Assembly (NCBI RefSeq): GCF_048773025.1
Contig: NC_133559.1
Coordinates: 28,612,501-28,676,500 of the forward strand
Reading direction: 5' to 3'
DNA: 64,000 nt
From: Camelus bactrianus
Lineage: Eukaryota; Chordata; Mammalia; Artiodactyla; Camelidae
Below, piece after piece: positions 35,501 to 45,045 of this stretch (its first letter is position 1; each line of letters starts with the position of its first letter). Made by a program: the position numbers and the translations under genes. The notes below the pieces were generated by a model that was not told the DNA's origin, did not search any database, and worked only from the letters and a program-made list of their open reading frames with translations.

Positions 35501-38297
35501 CCTAAGGCTTGTATAATTTTTAACAATTTTTTTAAAAAGCAAATAGAATCTGCTTATTTTATGAAAGTTTTATGTATTCTCCAAGCCTTTGCTCAAATTC
35601 AACCTGAGCAGCCTCCTCTAAAAAGACACAAAAATGATCTCTCTCATTTGAACAAACTTAGTATGTCTACTGTGCAGCATTATTATAATTCAACGGTAGA
35701 GCCCTATTTTTTCATACGTCAGTTTTCTACCTATCAAACTACATCGGGAGCTCTTCTACATCAAAGAGAGTAAATGGTTAAAATATTGATTGATTCTGCG
35801 ACACTTCAGAGGATTCTGCTAGGAACGCTAAGATAGCAGCAGAGATCACTTGTTGTCTGTGACTCACCTTCACCGCCTGACTCTTGGTGTTGATAGGGGG
35901 GTTTTTCAGAGCTGCTTGTAGGGCAGCTGTCATGTTTCCTGTGACAGAGGTTAAGGGGATAGCAGCAAAGGGCAGCCCTCAGGAAAGTGTAACTCCCAGG
36001 AACCACTGATTTTTAAGATTTGACTTTATGCATAGAAAGAAAAATTACTATGATCACTATGTTCAATAGTGGAAAATCCAACATGTTGGTTTCAAGGATG
36101 TCAATCAAAGGTAAAATACCGAAAACAAAAATTTTTAAAATAAAGCAAAACTGTTCTAATTATTGAATACCTTGATAACCTGTCATTTCCTGTAAGACAC
36201 ATATGCAAACATTATCCAGAGTGATATTTTTTTAAATTCTAAAATATCTATCAGAACATGTGTATCAGGCCCCAAAATAAGACAGCTCATACTCAACCAG
36301 AATATGTCTTTGTGTGTGATTCTCACATAAAAACCAAACTTTAACTAGAATTATATTCTATATTAACTGAAGTTCTGGCAGATGACTCTAGCAATCTGAA
36401 TGACATAATTAGCAACCTCTCAATATTGATTAAAAAAAAAGCAGCATTATAGAAGATACAATTCAATGACCCTTAGACAGCAGCTTAGTATTTTCTGTCC
36501 TATGTCATAAAGGTCATTCAGATTGTCTTAGGCCACACCTATTACATTTAGTCTCACTTTGAAAGCACCAGTGAGTTGCCAAGTATGAGAAACAGAAGGC
36601 CAATCAGACTGTCAGAATGTACAGTCATTCCCCTAAAAGGAAAACCACACAGAGTTCACTTGTTCCTCCATCTGTAGTGCCTGAGCAGGGCTTGTCTGTT
36701 CTTGTAACAAGGGGAGAAAAGACAGTACCTATGTATTTTAAGATGAATTGATTAAAAAGCTGATCCACCTCATGGATACAGCAGTACCATTTAAGAGTCA
36801 TCACATGTCACCTAAAGTTAGTCTCACCAGACATCAACAGAAAGAATGTTTTTAAGACAGAATAATTTCCACCACTTATCTTCTAAAGAAAAAGATCTGA
36901 CCAAAAAAGCTATGGTTGGTGGAAGGCTTTTATTTTCAAGGCTTAATGGACTTCTGGAGAAGCATGCCTTTTGCAGACCGGCTCATTGGCAAGACACCAA
37001 ACACATAAGTAGTCAAATAATGCAAAATAGCAACAGCTGATTGTAAAAGTCCTGGAAACAAAGAAACACCTGTATGTTGATAAATGTTTAATGTTGTATT
37101 TTAGGCGCCTCTAAGACCAGCTGTGGTTGCTACCAAATATTTTCACTTACATATTTCCACATTTAAGTTAATAGGACACTGATGAAGAAAAGGGTCTAAA
37201 AAGCCTTCCTTACCGTATGAATACACCCAAGAATAATTAGAAATGAGTGAATTCAGTAACTGAGACTCTCAAAAACTACAGCTTTGGTTATTTCAACATG
37301 TATATTTTTCTAAAAAAGAGCTGATGCAAATACTCCCTCAAAGCCATGAATATTCAAATATGCAAAAACAAAACCAGGAACTGACGGCCACATTTTAACT
37401 AAAATGTAAACGATTCCAGGATTATAAAAATGAGTTTTGTACAAATGATTCATCTTCTTCTGTTTTTTCATTGGGGTTTATTTCGGATACTTCCAGGGAT
37501 TCCCCTTCTTTCCATTGTCCTCTGCTTAGCAGGTAAAAGGCTCCCGGCTTCCTTCCGGGCGGTTTTGGTGGGTTTGTACTCACTCCCCTTCCCCAGTTAA
37601 CAAATTCTGTGCAATCTATATTTTTCTCTTCTCTGAAAAAAAAAAAAAAAAAAAGCCCACAGGCTGAAAGGACAGACGGGCCTCAATTTCTGCAATCCGA
37701 CCCATGTCTCCCGCATGAAATACACTACCCTAACGCTACCAAAACAAAACCATCACCACGTTTAAAACAAAATCACGGAAGAACGAGGCCCAACCCTCCC
37801 AATCACACACGGGAGCCAAAGAGACCCCCAGAAACACCGTCCTGGGAGGACGGCTGAAGCCCCGCGACTGTCCGGCTGACCGGCTCCGGCGCCGCGAGGG
37901 CGCGGTCGGCACGCGGGCCCCCAGGGGGCCCAGAGCTCGGGGCGCACCTGAGAAGCCGGGGGCGTGGACGGCGCGCCGGGGAGGGCCAGTGTCCCCGGGC
38001 GGGACCCTGGGGTAGGAATGGGGGAGCCCCAAAGAGGCAGCTGGCCGGGCCCGCCCCTCGCACCCGGCCCGCAGCGGGGTCCCGGAAGCAGGTCCGGTCC
38101 GGGCCGGGCCGGGCCGGGCCGGGCGGGGAAGGGAGGCCGGAGACGGAAGGATATTGCCGCAGGCAGGAGTCCACCTCGCCCTCGTCGGGCCCAGCCTGCC
38201 CGTCGCCCCCGTCTTCCTCGTCCACGAACTTGTTCTCGTCGTACTCATCCACGTCCACCTTCCGGAACCGGGCCGACGACACCGTGTTCTTCGACAT
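29451..38297 (-). CDS. ARPC5: ARPC5, complete gene: Arp2/3 complex subunit 5 (p16-Arc), four coding exons
   Basis: This gene encodes the smallest subunit of the Arp2/3 complex, which nucleates branched actin filaments at the cell cortex; ARPC5 contacts ARPC4 and the Arp subunits. The coding exons on the minus strand are 38155-38297, 35868-35940, 32804-32980 and 29451-29513. They sum to 456 nt, that is 151 codons plus stop, exactly the human length. The product starts [20 protein letters not shown], has the acidic segment [18 protein letters not shown] and ends [12 protein letters not shown]. All residues I can compare agree with recalled human ARPC5 except SSAVLLQW for SSAMLLQW. Intron 1 is an AT-AC U12-type intron; introns 2 and 3 are GT-AG. 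A CpG island covers exon 1. The gene is complete and intact. The closest alternative, ARPC5L, differs at the N-terminus and is excluded. Confidence 0.98.
29610..29765 (-). mobile_element. L2 LINE 3' end fragment, antisense
   Basis: Reverse L2 order: 'tatttcttgagcacccgtta', 'caggcactgttcccagcact', 'gtccctgtcctcaggcaggg'. In ARPC5 intron 3. Confidence 0.7.
30075..31200 (-). mobile_element. L2 LINE fossil, antisense, split by a HAL1-like insertion
   Basis: Left part (about 30075-30487): 'tgctagatgctggggttaca', then 'gggaaggcttcctggaggaa', 'tgacatattaaatgg'. Right part (about 30963-31200): 'cttggactttattctgcagg', 'ggagaacagatttgaggg', 'gtttaggaatctatagcagc'. Both follow the reverse L2 order, with the insertion at 30497-30953 between them. 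Intron 3 of ARPC5. Confidence 0.7.
30497..30953 (-). mobile_element. HAL1-like (ORF1-only) L1 insertion, antisense
   Basis: The minus strand reads the C-terminal half of an L1 ORF1-type RNA-binding protein: [73 protein letters not shown]. One in-frame stop follows DGEI, and the same frame then continues as [26 protein letters not shown]. The ORF1 end is followed within about 70 nt by a poly(A) tract (T-run at 30504-30514), with no ORF2. That is the layout of half-L1 elements. CATGAAGAT flanks it at 30488-30496 and 30954-30962. Confidence 0.75.
31230..31475 (+). repeat. MIR SINE fragments (two adjacent)
   Basis: The first fragment (about 31230-31365) has 'gtgcctcagtttccccatct', 'agattaaatgagttaatatt' and 'gtaagtgctcagtg'. 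The second (about 31405-31475) has 'ctcttcatctgtaaattgag' and 'ctagggctgtcgtaaggatc'. Both match the MIR 3' half. Confidence 0.7.
32085..32525 (-). mobile_element. Old L1 3' region, antisense
   Basis: Antisense L1M 3' UTR order: 'ttgaccactttaatcatctt', 'ccagccatcaccactctctc', 'cccctggtaacctcagctac', 'gtggaatcacacagtacttg', 'gaataatattccattgtatg'. It lies in ARPC5 intron 3, less than 300 bases from exon 3. Confidence 0.8.
32804..32980 (-). CDS. ARPC5: ARPC5 coding exon 3
   Basis: This 177-nt exon (59 codons) encodes [20 protein letters not shown], then [20 protein letters not shown], and ends LLQWHEK. The acceptor is TTTGCCCTCAG (AG at 32981-32982) and the donor is GTAAGT (32798-32803). It forms the central helical core of p16-Arc. 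Confidence 0.98.
33040..33590 (-). mobile_element. L2 LINE fossil, antisense
   Basis: Reverse L2 order: 'gagtaaagacctgaaggaca', 'gaagctggaaggttctgaga', 'gatataatcggacttacact', 'ccagtttggaagtcactgcg', 'ggtggtcagaggtggacaga'. It starts about 60 bases upstream of ARPC5 exon 3, in intron 2. Confidence 0.65.
34595..34790 (+). mobile_element. Young L1 3' end, sense
   Basis: Terminal L1 3' UTR: 'acactatatagcacagggaa', 'ctacattcaatatcttgtag', 'ttgtgctgcacaccagaaat', 'tgacacaacattgtaaactg', 'actatacttcaataattaaa', then an A-rich tail. Strongly 5'-truncated. Confidence 0.88.
34898..35278 (+). pseudogene. TMA7: TMA7 (CCDC72) processed pseudogene in ARPC5 intron 2
   Basis: The intronless copy starts with GC-rich 5' UTR and an ATG at 34942. 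It then reads [17 protein letters not shown], close to the recalled human TMA7 start MSGREGGKKKPLKQPKK. Two frameshifts break it, after about codon 20 and again in the KQKQ-E/EEQKK region. The codons for the PLAT part of GKGPLATGGIKK are lost. Conserved pieces remain in shifted frames ([18 protein letters not shown]). A 3' UTR ends in AATAAACTTTAATTTAAAAA. ATTATAGAA flanks it at 34889-34897 and 35279-35287, a 9-bp target-site duplication. TMA7 itself is a small ribosome-associated protein; this copy is dead. Confidence 0.9.
35868..35940 (-). CDS. ARPC5: ARPC5 coding exon 2
   Basis: This 73-nt exon encodes (Q)[21 protein letters not shown] and then AVK. Its donor is GTGAGT (35862-35867). Its acceptor is AC at 35941-35942, not AG: only this choice joins CGGCA to AGGAAAC to give the conserved R-Q-G-N-M. 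It is the downstream exon of the U12-type intron. Confidence 0.97.
37636..37653. repeat. Poly-A run
   Basis: About 18 A in ARPC5 intron 1, on the plus strand. No element body was recognised directly before it. Confidence 0.9.
38098..38127. repeat. CGGGC pentanucleotide repeat beside the U12 5' splice site
   Basis: About five CGGGC units in a row (TCCGGGCCGGGCCGGGCCGG and on). It lies in ARPC5 intron 1, 20-50 nt downstream of the ATATCCTT donor on the transcribed strand, where the RNA would carry GCCCG repeats. Confidence 0.92.
38155..38297 (-). CDS. ARPC5: ARPC5 coding exon 1 (start codon)
   Basis: The ATG at 38295-38297 starts a 143-nt coding part that gives [20 protein letters not shown] and continues to VDSCLR plus two bases of the next codon. 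It ends at the ATATCCTT 5' splice site. The frame is open upstream through GC-rich 5' UTR, but the family start is this ATG. The exon lies in the CpG island. Confidence 0.97.
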
Positions 38298-38560
38298 TCC
38301 CGATCCGGACCGGCGGCAAAAGCCTCCTCTGGGTGCTGCCTCTACCTCCGCAAGTCCAGCCCGGCTGGAACCCGCAGCCTGGCGCCTCCACTTCCCTCTT
38401 CCGCTCAGAGGCGTCGCCCGCGGCCGCGGCTCCTGCGCTTCTGGGCCTGCGCGCCGGCCGCGCTCCTTCCTCCTCAGGCTCACGCTCTCCTCAGGCCTCC
38501 TACGCCGCCCCCACGCTCCCCGGCGGGGAGCGCGCAAGGGCGGGAGCGCGCCGGACGCAG

Positions 38561-38572
38561 TGCGCAGGCGCA
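38561..38572. promoter_or_regulatory. NRF1-type site
   Basis: TGCGCAGGCGCA differs by one central base from the palindromic NRF1 consensus (TGCGCATGCGCA). It lies about 265 bases upstream of the ARPC5 ATG, in the CpG island. Confidence 0.6.
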
Positions 38573-38693
38573 GACTCTCTGCGGGAAAGGGGCGGGGCTA
38601 GGCGAAGCAGGCGGGGGCGGGTGGGGGGCGGGGCAGGAGGCGGGCAGAAAGCGGTGCCGCGGGCAGAGGAAAGGCGATTGGTCGTCCGAGTGC

Positions 38694-38701
38694 GTCACGT
38701 G
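38694..38701. promoter_or_regulatory. GTCACGTG E-box (USF/MiT-TFE type)
   Basis: GTCACGTG contains the palindromic CACGTG core with the flank favoured by USF and MiT/TFE factors. It sits 12 bases from the X-box palindrome. Confidence 0.5.
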
Positions 38702-38712
38702 TTCCCTAGGGG

Positions 38713-38726
38713 GTTTCCATGGAAAC
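38713..38726. promoter_or_regulatory. Perfect RFX X-box palindrome
   Basis: GTTTCCATGGAAAC is a perfect 14-bp inverted repeat. It fits the RFX-family X-box form GTTNCCATGGNAAC. Position: between the ARPC5 start and the expected RGL1 start. Confidence 0.7.
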
Positions 38727-39654
38727 GCTTCTCTGCGGTCCTGTCTGGGGGTTCTTAGGTTGGCGGCGATGGGCACTGGGGGCGGGTGGCATTGGCTTTT
38801 GCTGCCGCCACCTCCTCCAACGACCTATCACTGGGGTGCTGCGTAAGGCCCGGCTGGCAGGGACTTGTCTGTGAGGTGGAATGGACTGGTTGCCGGACCA
38901 AGTGCCCTGCAGTTGGCAGGAGTATGAGGCGGAGTGATGCGCGCCCAGCCGCCCAGCATCGTTCTAGTTGTCAGAGAAATCGCTTCGGACCGTGTGCTGC
39001 CCTTGGCTTCGTTCCTAAGCCGGGAGCCCCTTTCCCGGGGTTGGAACTGCGCTGCGCGGCCAGCGGGAGGTCCCCAAGGACGGAGTCGAAAGGTCACATC
39101 TTATGTGTCAGTGGTATGTGACAGCATCGCGACTGCACCTGCAGAACCTGAACTAGGTATCGTATTCATTGGGAAGGAGGGGGAGGTGCCTGGGCAGGGG
39201 CTGGGGCCGCTTGGCAAGACTGGGGTGAACCTGTGGAATTTGGGGTAGGGTCAGTCCTGGACATCTTAAAATAAGTGGTTGTCTGGCGCAAGAATGCTAG
39301 AAAAGGGTGGGGGCGAGTTACGCTCTCTCGTGCTGAGGAGAAACGAAATGTGGAAGGATTAGTAGAAACCAGACCTTTAAGATTTTGTGATTTAAGATTT
39401 ATAGGATCCCACTAGGCCAGCTTTTTTGTATTTGACATTCCCATTTCTGAGAGCAGAGCTCTTACTGAACAGGTGAAAACGCTAAAACTGAGGAAATGGT
39501 AGTTGTGCTGTGTGTGAAACACTGAAGTACACATATTTGCAGAATAAAATTAATTTGGACATTTGTCAGAACTAGTTTAATTCTGCCTCTAGCAGAGCGC
39601 TTGCTGTTGCCCTGTTAAGTACCTCAATTCTTGATTTCCTGTGCTGTGTTGAAA

Positions 39655-39870
39655 AGAGCACTGGGCTGAGAATCAGAAAACCCTGCCTTGAGTCCTGACT
39701 CTTCCTTCCACTCATCATCTATTGACTGAGGCACGCCACTTACAATTCTGAATCTCGGGCTCCTCAGTGCTAAAGTGGGGCTAATAATGTTTACTTAACA
39801 AGATTGTCCTGAGGATAAATACAGGGAAGCGTTTTGAAGCTCTAAAATTCTACATAAATGTAAAATGCGT
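39655..39870 (+). repeat. MIR SINE, near full length
   Basis: MIR order from 5' to 3': 'agagcactgggctgagaatc', 'ttgagtcctgactcttcctt', 'ctgaatctcgggctcctcag', 'aataatgtttacttaacaag', 'cgttttgaagctctaaaatt'. Confidence 0.8.
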
Positions 39871-41190
39871 TATTATTGGTATCATTGATTTTGGCACTAG
39901 TTTTGTACGTTAGTTAATGATATATTGTGTTTATCTTGACCCCGGAAGAGATCGAAAGAGTCAAGAGGACAGAGACTGTCTGATATTTCTTTTGTTTCTT
40001 CCTTTGCATTTGACATAAAGCTGAGCATGCAGGTGCTCAGTTATTCATTGATGAATAAAACGTGAAAGGCAATACATTTGAGGGTCATACTGAGAATAAT
40101 GAATCAGAAGAGGAAGAGAGATCTCAAAGTCAAACCTTTGCTGGACATATATACATACATATGTGTATATGTATATCTGTATCTACATCAATATCTATAC
40201 ATGTTTGTGCTCAGATAGATAGGTGGATAGCCAGATACCCCTCAGGAATGGAATGCATCCTTTTTTTCTTGGGAGGAAGAAGCAATATTTCATTTTCCTT
40301 TTCCCAATTAAATTACTCTTTTATAAGATTATCTTTTAGGTAATAGAAGTGACATTTATTTAAATTAACAATCAAGTTATGAGCAAACATACTGGGAAAA
40401 GCTCCCCCAAGGGCTGTCTTAAGACAGCAAAGGAAAAATTTCTACCTGTTGTTAATATTTATTTTAAAAAGTCATATACCGAAGTATCAGATCCATTACC
40501 GTGGTGAATGGCATTATATAACTTAGAATAAATATTTGTTTTAATATTTTTTCTCAGTTTCAATCTTTTGCTAACTTTAGTAAGAGCTAAACAATATACT
40601 TGTTTAAATGCTAAAGATGATTTTACTTTTTGTTCTTCTAAATCAAGATTTTCTTTGAAGAGAAAATTGAACATTAGAAGCGCATTTGAGAGCAAATGGA
40701 AATAAGGATTCAAGAGCTAATACACCCCTTCTCTCTTGCAGTTCTATTCTTTTGTATTAGGGTTTATTTAGGAAATTTCTTTATTCTCCTTTTTTAGAAC
40801 TGGGAAGGAACACCAGGGTAAAAATCACCTTAAGGGAATAGTGAGGGGGATTTTAAAAATCGAGTTGTTCAAAGGCATAGTTGTTTCGATTGCTCAGCAT
40901 TTTGCTCTATATTTGAATGTGTTAAATATAATTACTTCTCAGCCATATAATGAATATTACATTTGAGATGTAATCATGTTAAAAGTGTTCTTTTCCAATG
41001 CAGAGATTTTACTGTCTCACAGTGATAAGCACAGTAGGTACTCAACACCTTTTTCCATCCAATGAATTAATAATCTGACAAGTTAATTTTGGAATCATAA
41101 TTAGAGATTGAGTTTTTTTTTAAATGGACACATTAATTACCTCCCTACCTTCATTAGCTAATAGTTAAATCTTTTAAAGCTTTAGGGAAA

Positions 41191-41203
41191 TGTGTGTGTG
41201 TGT

Positions 41204-41239
<36 letters not shown>

Positions 41240-41257
41240 AGAGAGAGAGAGAGAGAG
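41191..41257. repeat. (TG)n(GA)n compound microsatellite
   Basis: TG repeats with a single A interruption (41191-41238) pass directly into GA repeats (41239-41257). Likely polymorphic. Confidence 0.97.
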
Positions 41258-42339
41258 GAAACCAGTCCTTAATAATCCTTTAAATAGAAAAGACATATTC
41301 TTCTACTTCTGTGCAAATTCTAAATTTTTAGTATTAGTCATTGCATTTGATTCATTTTAAGTAATATTATTTTTCCTATTTTAATTTTTCAAATGAGCAC
41401 TTATCCCTGAAATAAAGGTTCCTTATGGTTTTAAAACATTTTATTTATTGGGTTTGGTTCAAAAGTAAGACTGAATCTGAATTTTCTCAAGGTTAATGCT
41501 TCAGTGGTAGCTTGTACCTCTTTCTTATTTTGTGTGATGATGCCAAGAGTGAAGGATCTTTTTATAAGAAAGGATTTTAATAAAACTATCCTGTAATAGG
41601 TCTCTCTCTTCAGATGTTTTAAACCAAGTACTATTATGTCTTTCTTTTCCCCCAAACTTGTTGATAAATACTTAACAAACCAAGACATTGAATTCTGTGC
41701 ACTATGTTTTTATTATTTGAAATGAAAGTGAACTGTGTTAATCAGATATGTCAAAACATTATAAATAGAAAGTAAATAAATTTTGTTTCTGGTAATGATA
41801 ATACCACTGTTCTCCAGCAACATAATCACTACAATATAAAAAGTTTTTAGCATGTTACCCATGGACTGTGTTATGGTTTAATGCTTGTACTTAGTGTGCA
41901 AATTAACTGGTTCAGTGTTGAAACACCAATCTGCAAATCTTCAAGTTCTTTTCTTGGTGATTAATTTTAGCTTTACATAACTTTATGATTACACACTGAG
42001 GTAGGGTAGATAGGGTGAACTGCTTTACAATAGGACCTTAAAATTAAAAAAAAAAATCTGTACTCCTATCTCAGGAAAAGTTTAGTGCTAAATGAAAGAA
42101 TAAACCTTGTTTGTTAAACATTGTGAACGGGACTCTTTTTCTATTATTTATTTATTTTACCTCCTTATGATAATATAAATGAAAGCTATGGATTTTAAAA
42201 TTTATTTATTCTATATTCTTTCCCATTACTAGGATCCCTTATTAATACTATTATTTTAAGGCTACATAATCATTGTAGTTGAGATAAGGATAATTTACAT
42301 CTTTTCCAATGCTTATATTACTTTGATTTCTTTTTCTTA

Positions 42340-43090
42340 TCTTACTGCGTTAGCTAGACTCTCAAAAACAGTGCTGAAAAATTGGATGACAGTAGGCTTC
42401 TCTTCTTTGTTTCTATTTTAATGGAAATGTCGGCATTTCACCAGTTCTTACTTCCTGTTTCTTTATGGTTTGTATGAACGACTTGCTGAAATTATCAAAT
42501 GCTTTTTGGGGGAACCTAATGATAAAAATCTTACAGATTTTGATCTTTTAATTTATGAATGTAATAAATTAATTTGTATTTTTCTAGACTAAATCATTCC
42601 TACCTTTCTAGAATAAACTCTATTTGACTACTATTTTTAATTACTTGCTAGATTTGATTAGTTTATATTTTGTTTACATGATTTCAGAATCTATGTGTAT
42701 AAGATTGGTCCGTGGTTTTATTTCTCTGTGCTATACCTTTATCCAGTTTTGGCATTAGGGTTAGTCTAACTTTGTAAGATGAGCTGAGAAGATTTCTACC
42801 TTGTTTTCTATGCTCTGAAATAGTCTGAATAATAGAAAATTACCATATTGTTTTTTCTTTGAAAGTGGTAGAATGGGTTTGCAAAATTATGTGGGCTTGC
42901 TCAGATTTTTAGAGGTAGATCTTTGATCATCTTTATATTCTGTGGTTATTGACTTGTTTGGTTTTCTTTCTCTTTTTGAGTCAATTTTAGGATTTATGTT
43001 CTCTTAGTAAATCATGCATTTCATCTAGAATGCCAATTTATTGGCAAGAAGTTCTACAAAACATTTTCTTTCAATGTTTAAAATATCTTC
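42340..43090 (-). mobile_element. Old L1 ORF2-region fossil, antisense
   Basis: The phrase order matches antisense L1 ORF2: 'gacagtaggcttctcttctt', 'agattggtccgtggttttat', 'tatccagttttggcattagg', 'taactttgtaagatgagct', 'ctttgatcatctttatattc', 'ggatttatgttctcttagta'. Highly diverged, with no usable frame. HAL1-like origin is possible. Confidence 0.5.
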
Positions 43091-43319
43091 CATGACCACA
43101 GACATACTGCTTTTCTTATTGCTACTATTAACTATTTAAGCAAAATATTAAAATCAACACTTTTTTTTCTTTTTCTCCCCCTAACCTGATTTTCACAAAT
43201 TCTAGTAATGCCTATTTACTTCCTAGGAAAGTGGCCATCTCAGACTTGTAGTTTTGATAAAATTTGAAAGATCTAACAATTCCTATCCCCTTCTGCTGTC
43301 TGTCCTTATTCTGTTACTA

Positions 43320-43560
43320 TTTTATGAATAATAACAACCATTTAATGAGTGTTCACTGCGTTTTAGACACTTGGTGAATAATCTCTTCACTTACATTATT
43401 TAATCTAAGGCCCAGGAATTATGTTCCCACATTATGGATGAGGAAACTTGAGGCTGAGAGAGGTTATGCAGCGCACTCAGTGATGCAAGTGGCAGATGGG
43501 TTTGGGGATTAGGCCTGTCGGATTCTGAAGCTTTCTGCTTTTAATTGCCACTCTCTACTT
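43320..43560 (-). repeat. MIR SINE, antisense
   Basis: Reverse MIR order: 'aatgagtgttcactgcgttt', 'tgttcccacattatggatga', 'ggaaacttgaggctgagaga', 'ggttatgcagcgcactcagt', 'aggcctgtcggattctgaag'. Confidence 0.8.
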
Positions 43561-43894
43561 TCAGCAAGTCTCTTAATTCCCAGCTAAATTACTTACCTTT
43601 GCGCCATATAGAGCTGAGTATGTAGCTAAGGATATAGCTGAGTATCAAGGGTCTGAATAAAACAACACAAAAGCTTGAAATAAACCATAAATTATGAACT
43701 TAAAAAAGAACTGATTATTGTAATGATTTTTTAAGAACATAATTATTTTTCAGATATTCCTGTGAACTTTCCCTATCTTATCTCAGTATTTTGAGACCAG
43801 ACACAGAACCTGTTACCTAATTCTAGTCTCCCATGAAAGAGGTCTTTTTTTTTTTTTTTTTTGGTATATAGAGAAATCAGTTGGTGTCAGTAAT

Positions 43895-44480
43895 TCAACT
43901 TAAGTTTTTAAAAATTGTGGCAAAATACTCATAGCATAAATTTTACCATCTTAATCATTTTCAAATGTACAGTTAAGTAGTTTTAAGTGCATTACTGTTG
44001 TGCAGCTATCACCGCCATCCTTCTCTAGACCTCTTTTTGTCTTGCAAAACTGAGACTCTGTACCCATTAAATAATAGTTCTTCATTCCACTGTCTCCCCA
44101 GCTCCTGGCAACCACCATTTTACTTTCTGAGTTGGTAAGTTTGACAACTCTAGGTACCGTATATAAATGGAATCATACAATATTTGTCTTTTTGTGTCTG
44201 GCTTATTTCACTGAGCATAGTGTCCTCGGTGTTCATTTATATTGCAGCAAGTATCAGAATTTCCTTCCTTTTTAAGGCTGAATCATACTACATTGTATAC
44301 ATATGCCACGCTTTCTTTATCCACTCATCTATCAGTGGACACTTGGGTTATTTCTACCTATTGGCTGATGTGAGTAATGCTGCTAGGAATACGTGTGTGC
44401 AGATATCTTTTTTGAGACCCAATTATCCATTCTTTGGGGTGTATGCCCAGAAGTGGAATTGCTGGATCATATTCTTTTAG
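43895..44480 (-). mobile_element. Old L1 3' region, antisense
   Basis: Antisense L1M 3' UTR and ORF2 end: 'catcttaatcattttcaaat', 'gtgcagctatcaccgccatc', 'ctcctggcaaccaccatttt', 'ggaatcatacaatatttgtc', 'ttcctttttaaggctgaatc', 'agaagtggaattgctggatc'. Confidence 0.85.
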
Positions 44481-44799
44481 GGAGCCAATTCCACTTAATT
44501 AACTAAGTAGGGTCTCTGGTACATCCCTGAGAACCAAGGACATCCAAGGTAAGGTAATCTCAGGACTTCTGTTTGGCACGAGGTCCTGGGTCGCAGGGAG
44601 TGAGAGTGGGGAGAGCGCCAACACTCTGGAATCTAGAACCCACTTAAGTTCTCCACCCTAGGCCACCCAGCCTACCTAGCGCCTTGAGTCTAGAAGATGC
44701 CCATTGGTACATTGGTTTGGGCAGAATCACAGAAAAGCCACAGGACTGTTACTAAATAGATACCGATTTTTCCAGGTTTTGTAGTGAGTCCACACTGTA

Positions 44800-45045
44800 A
44801 TTATTTTGAAAGGCATTAAGGTACAGTGACTAAGAACATGGGTTCTGGAGCTAGACCTCCTGGGTGTGACTCTCAACTCAGCCTTTACTGTTTGAGCAGT
44901 TGCTTAAGCTCTCGTTACTTGTAAAACAGGTGCTGTAATAATATCTACCTCATAGGGTTGTTGGGAGGATTAAATGAGTTAGCAATGTAAGTGCTTAGAA
45001 AAGTGCCTAGGCTTTTATTAAATGTTCAGTAGTAATATTTTTAAT
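44800..45045 (+). repeat. MIR SINE, near full length
   Basis: MIR order: 'cagtgactaagaacatgggt', 'tctggagctagacctcctgg', 'taatatctacctcatagggt', 'tgttgggaggattaaatgag', 'gtgcttagaaaagtgcctag'. Confidence 0.85.

Larger units (their letters stand above)
34340..35545 (+). mobile_element. Old L1 3' region (L1M type) hosting two later insertions
   Basis: Left part (about 34340-34595): 'agagcaatatggcaatacca', 'actgctagaaatttattcaa', 'gggttatgtctaaactgtag', 'acatgcagccattaaagata'. Right part (about 35300-35545): 'atctatgggtggtgggatta', 'ctttttattccctcacattt'. Both parts follow L1 3' order. A younger L1 3' end and a TMA7 pseudogene lie between them. Confidence 0.65.
35941..38154 (-). other. ARPC5: ARPC5 intron 1: U12-type AT-AC intron
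   Basis: The 5' splice site reads ATATCCTT (38154 down to 38147), a full match to the minor-spliceosome AT-AC consensus. Near the 3' end, CCCCTTAACC contains the U12 branch motif CCTTAAC, with the branch A about 10-11 nt before the terminal AC (35942-35941). The reading frame works only with these AT and AC borders. The intron is 2,214 nt and would need U11/U12/U4atac/U6atac splicing. Confidence 0.95.
37850..39110. promoter_or_regulatory. CpG island and probable bidirectional ARPC5 / RGL1 promoter
   Basis: CpG and GC content rise sharply here and fall on both sides. The island covers ARPC5 exon 1 and the DNA upstream of it. Between ARPC5 and the right flank lie an ETS-like CTTCCG (38398-38403), an NRF1-type TGCGCAGGCGCA (38561-38572), several GC boxes (38589-38635), an inverted CCAAT (ATTGG, 38677-38681), GTCACGTG (38694-38701) and an X-box palindrome (38713-38726). 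In human, RGL1 starts divergently beside ARPC5 (established gene order). A plus-strand RGL1 5' exon is therefore expected near 38.7-39.2 kb, but I cannot fix its borders. The absence of a TATA box fits a housekeeping promoter. Confidence 0.75.

Noticed and set aside
37964-38846. Long open frames (264 and 230 codons, plus strand) and a 244-codon minus-strand frame (37803-38537) across the CpG island
   Set aside because: They arise from GC-rich, stop-poor sequence over ARPC5 exon 1. The only conserved coding part is the 143 nt of ARPC5 exon 1 on the minus strand.
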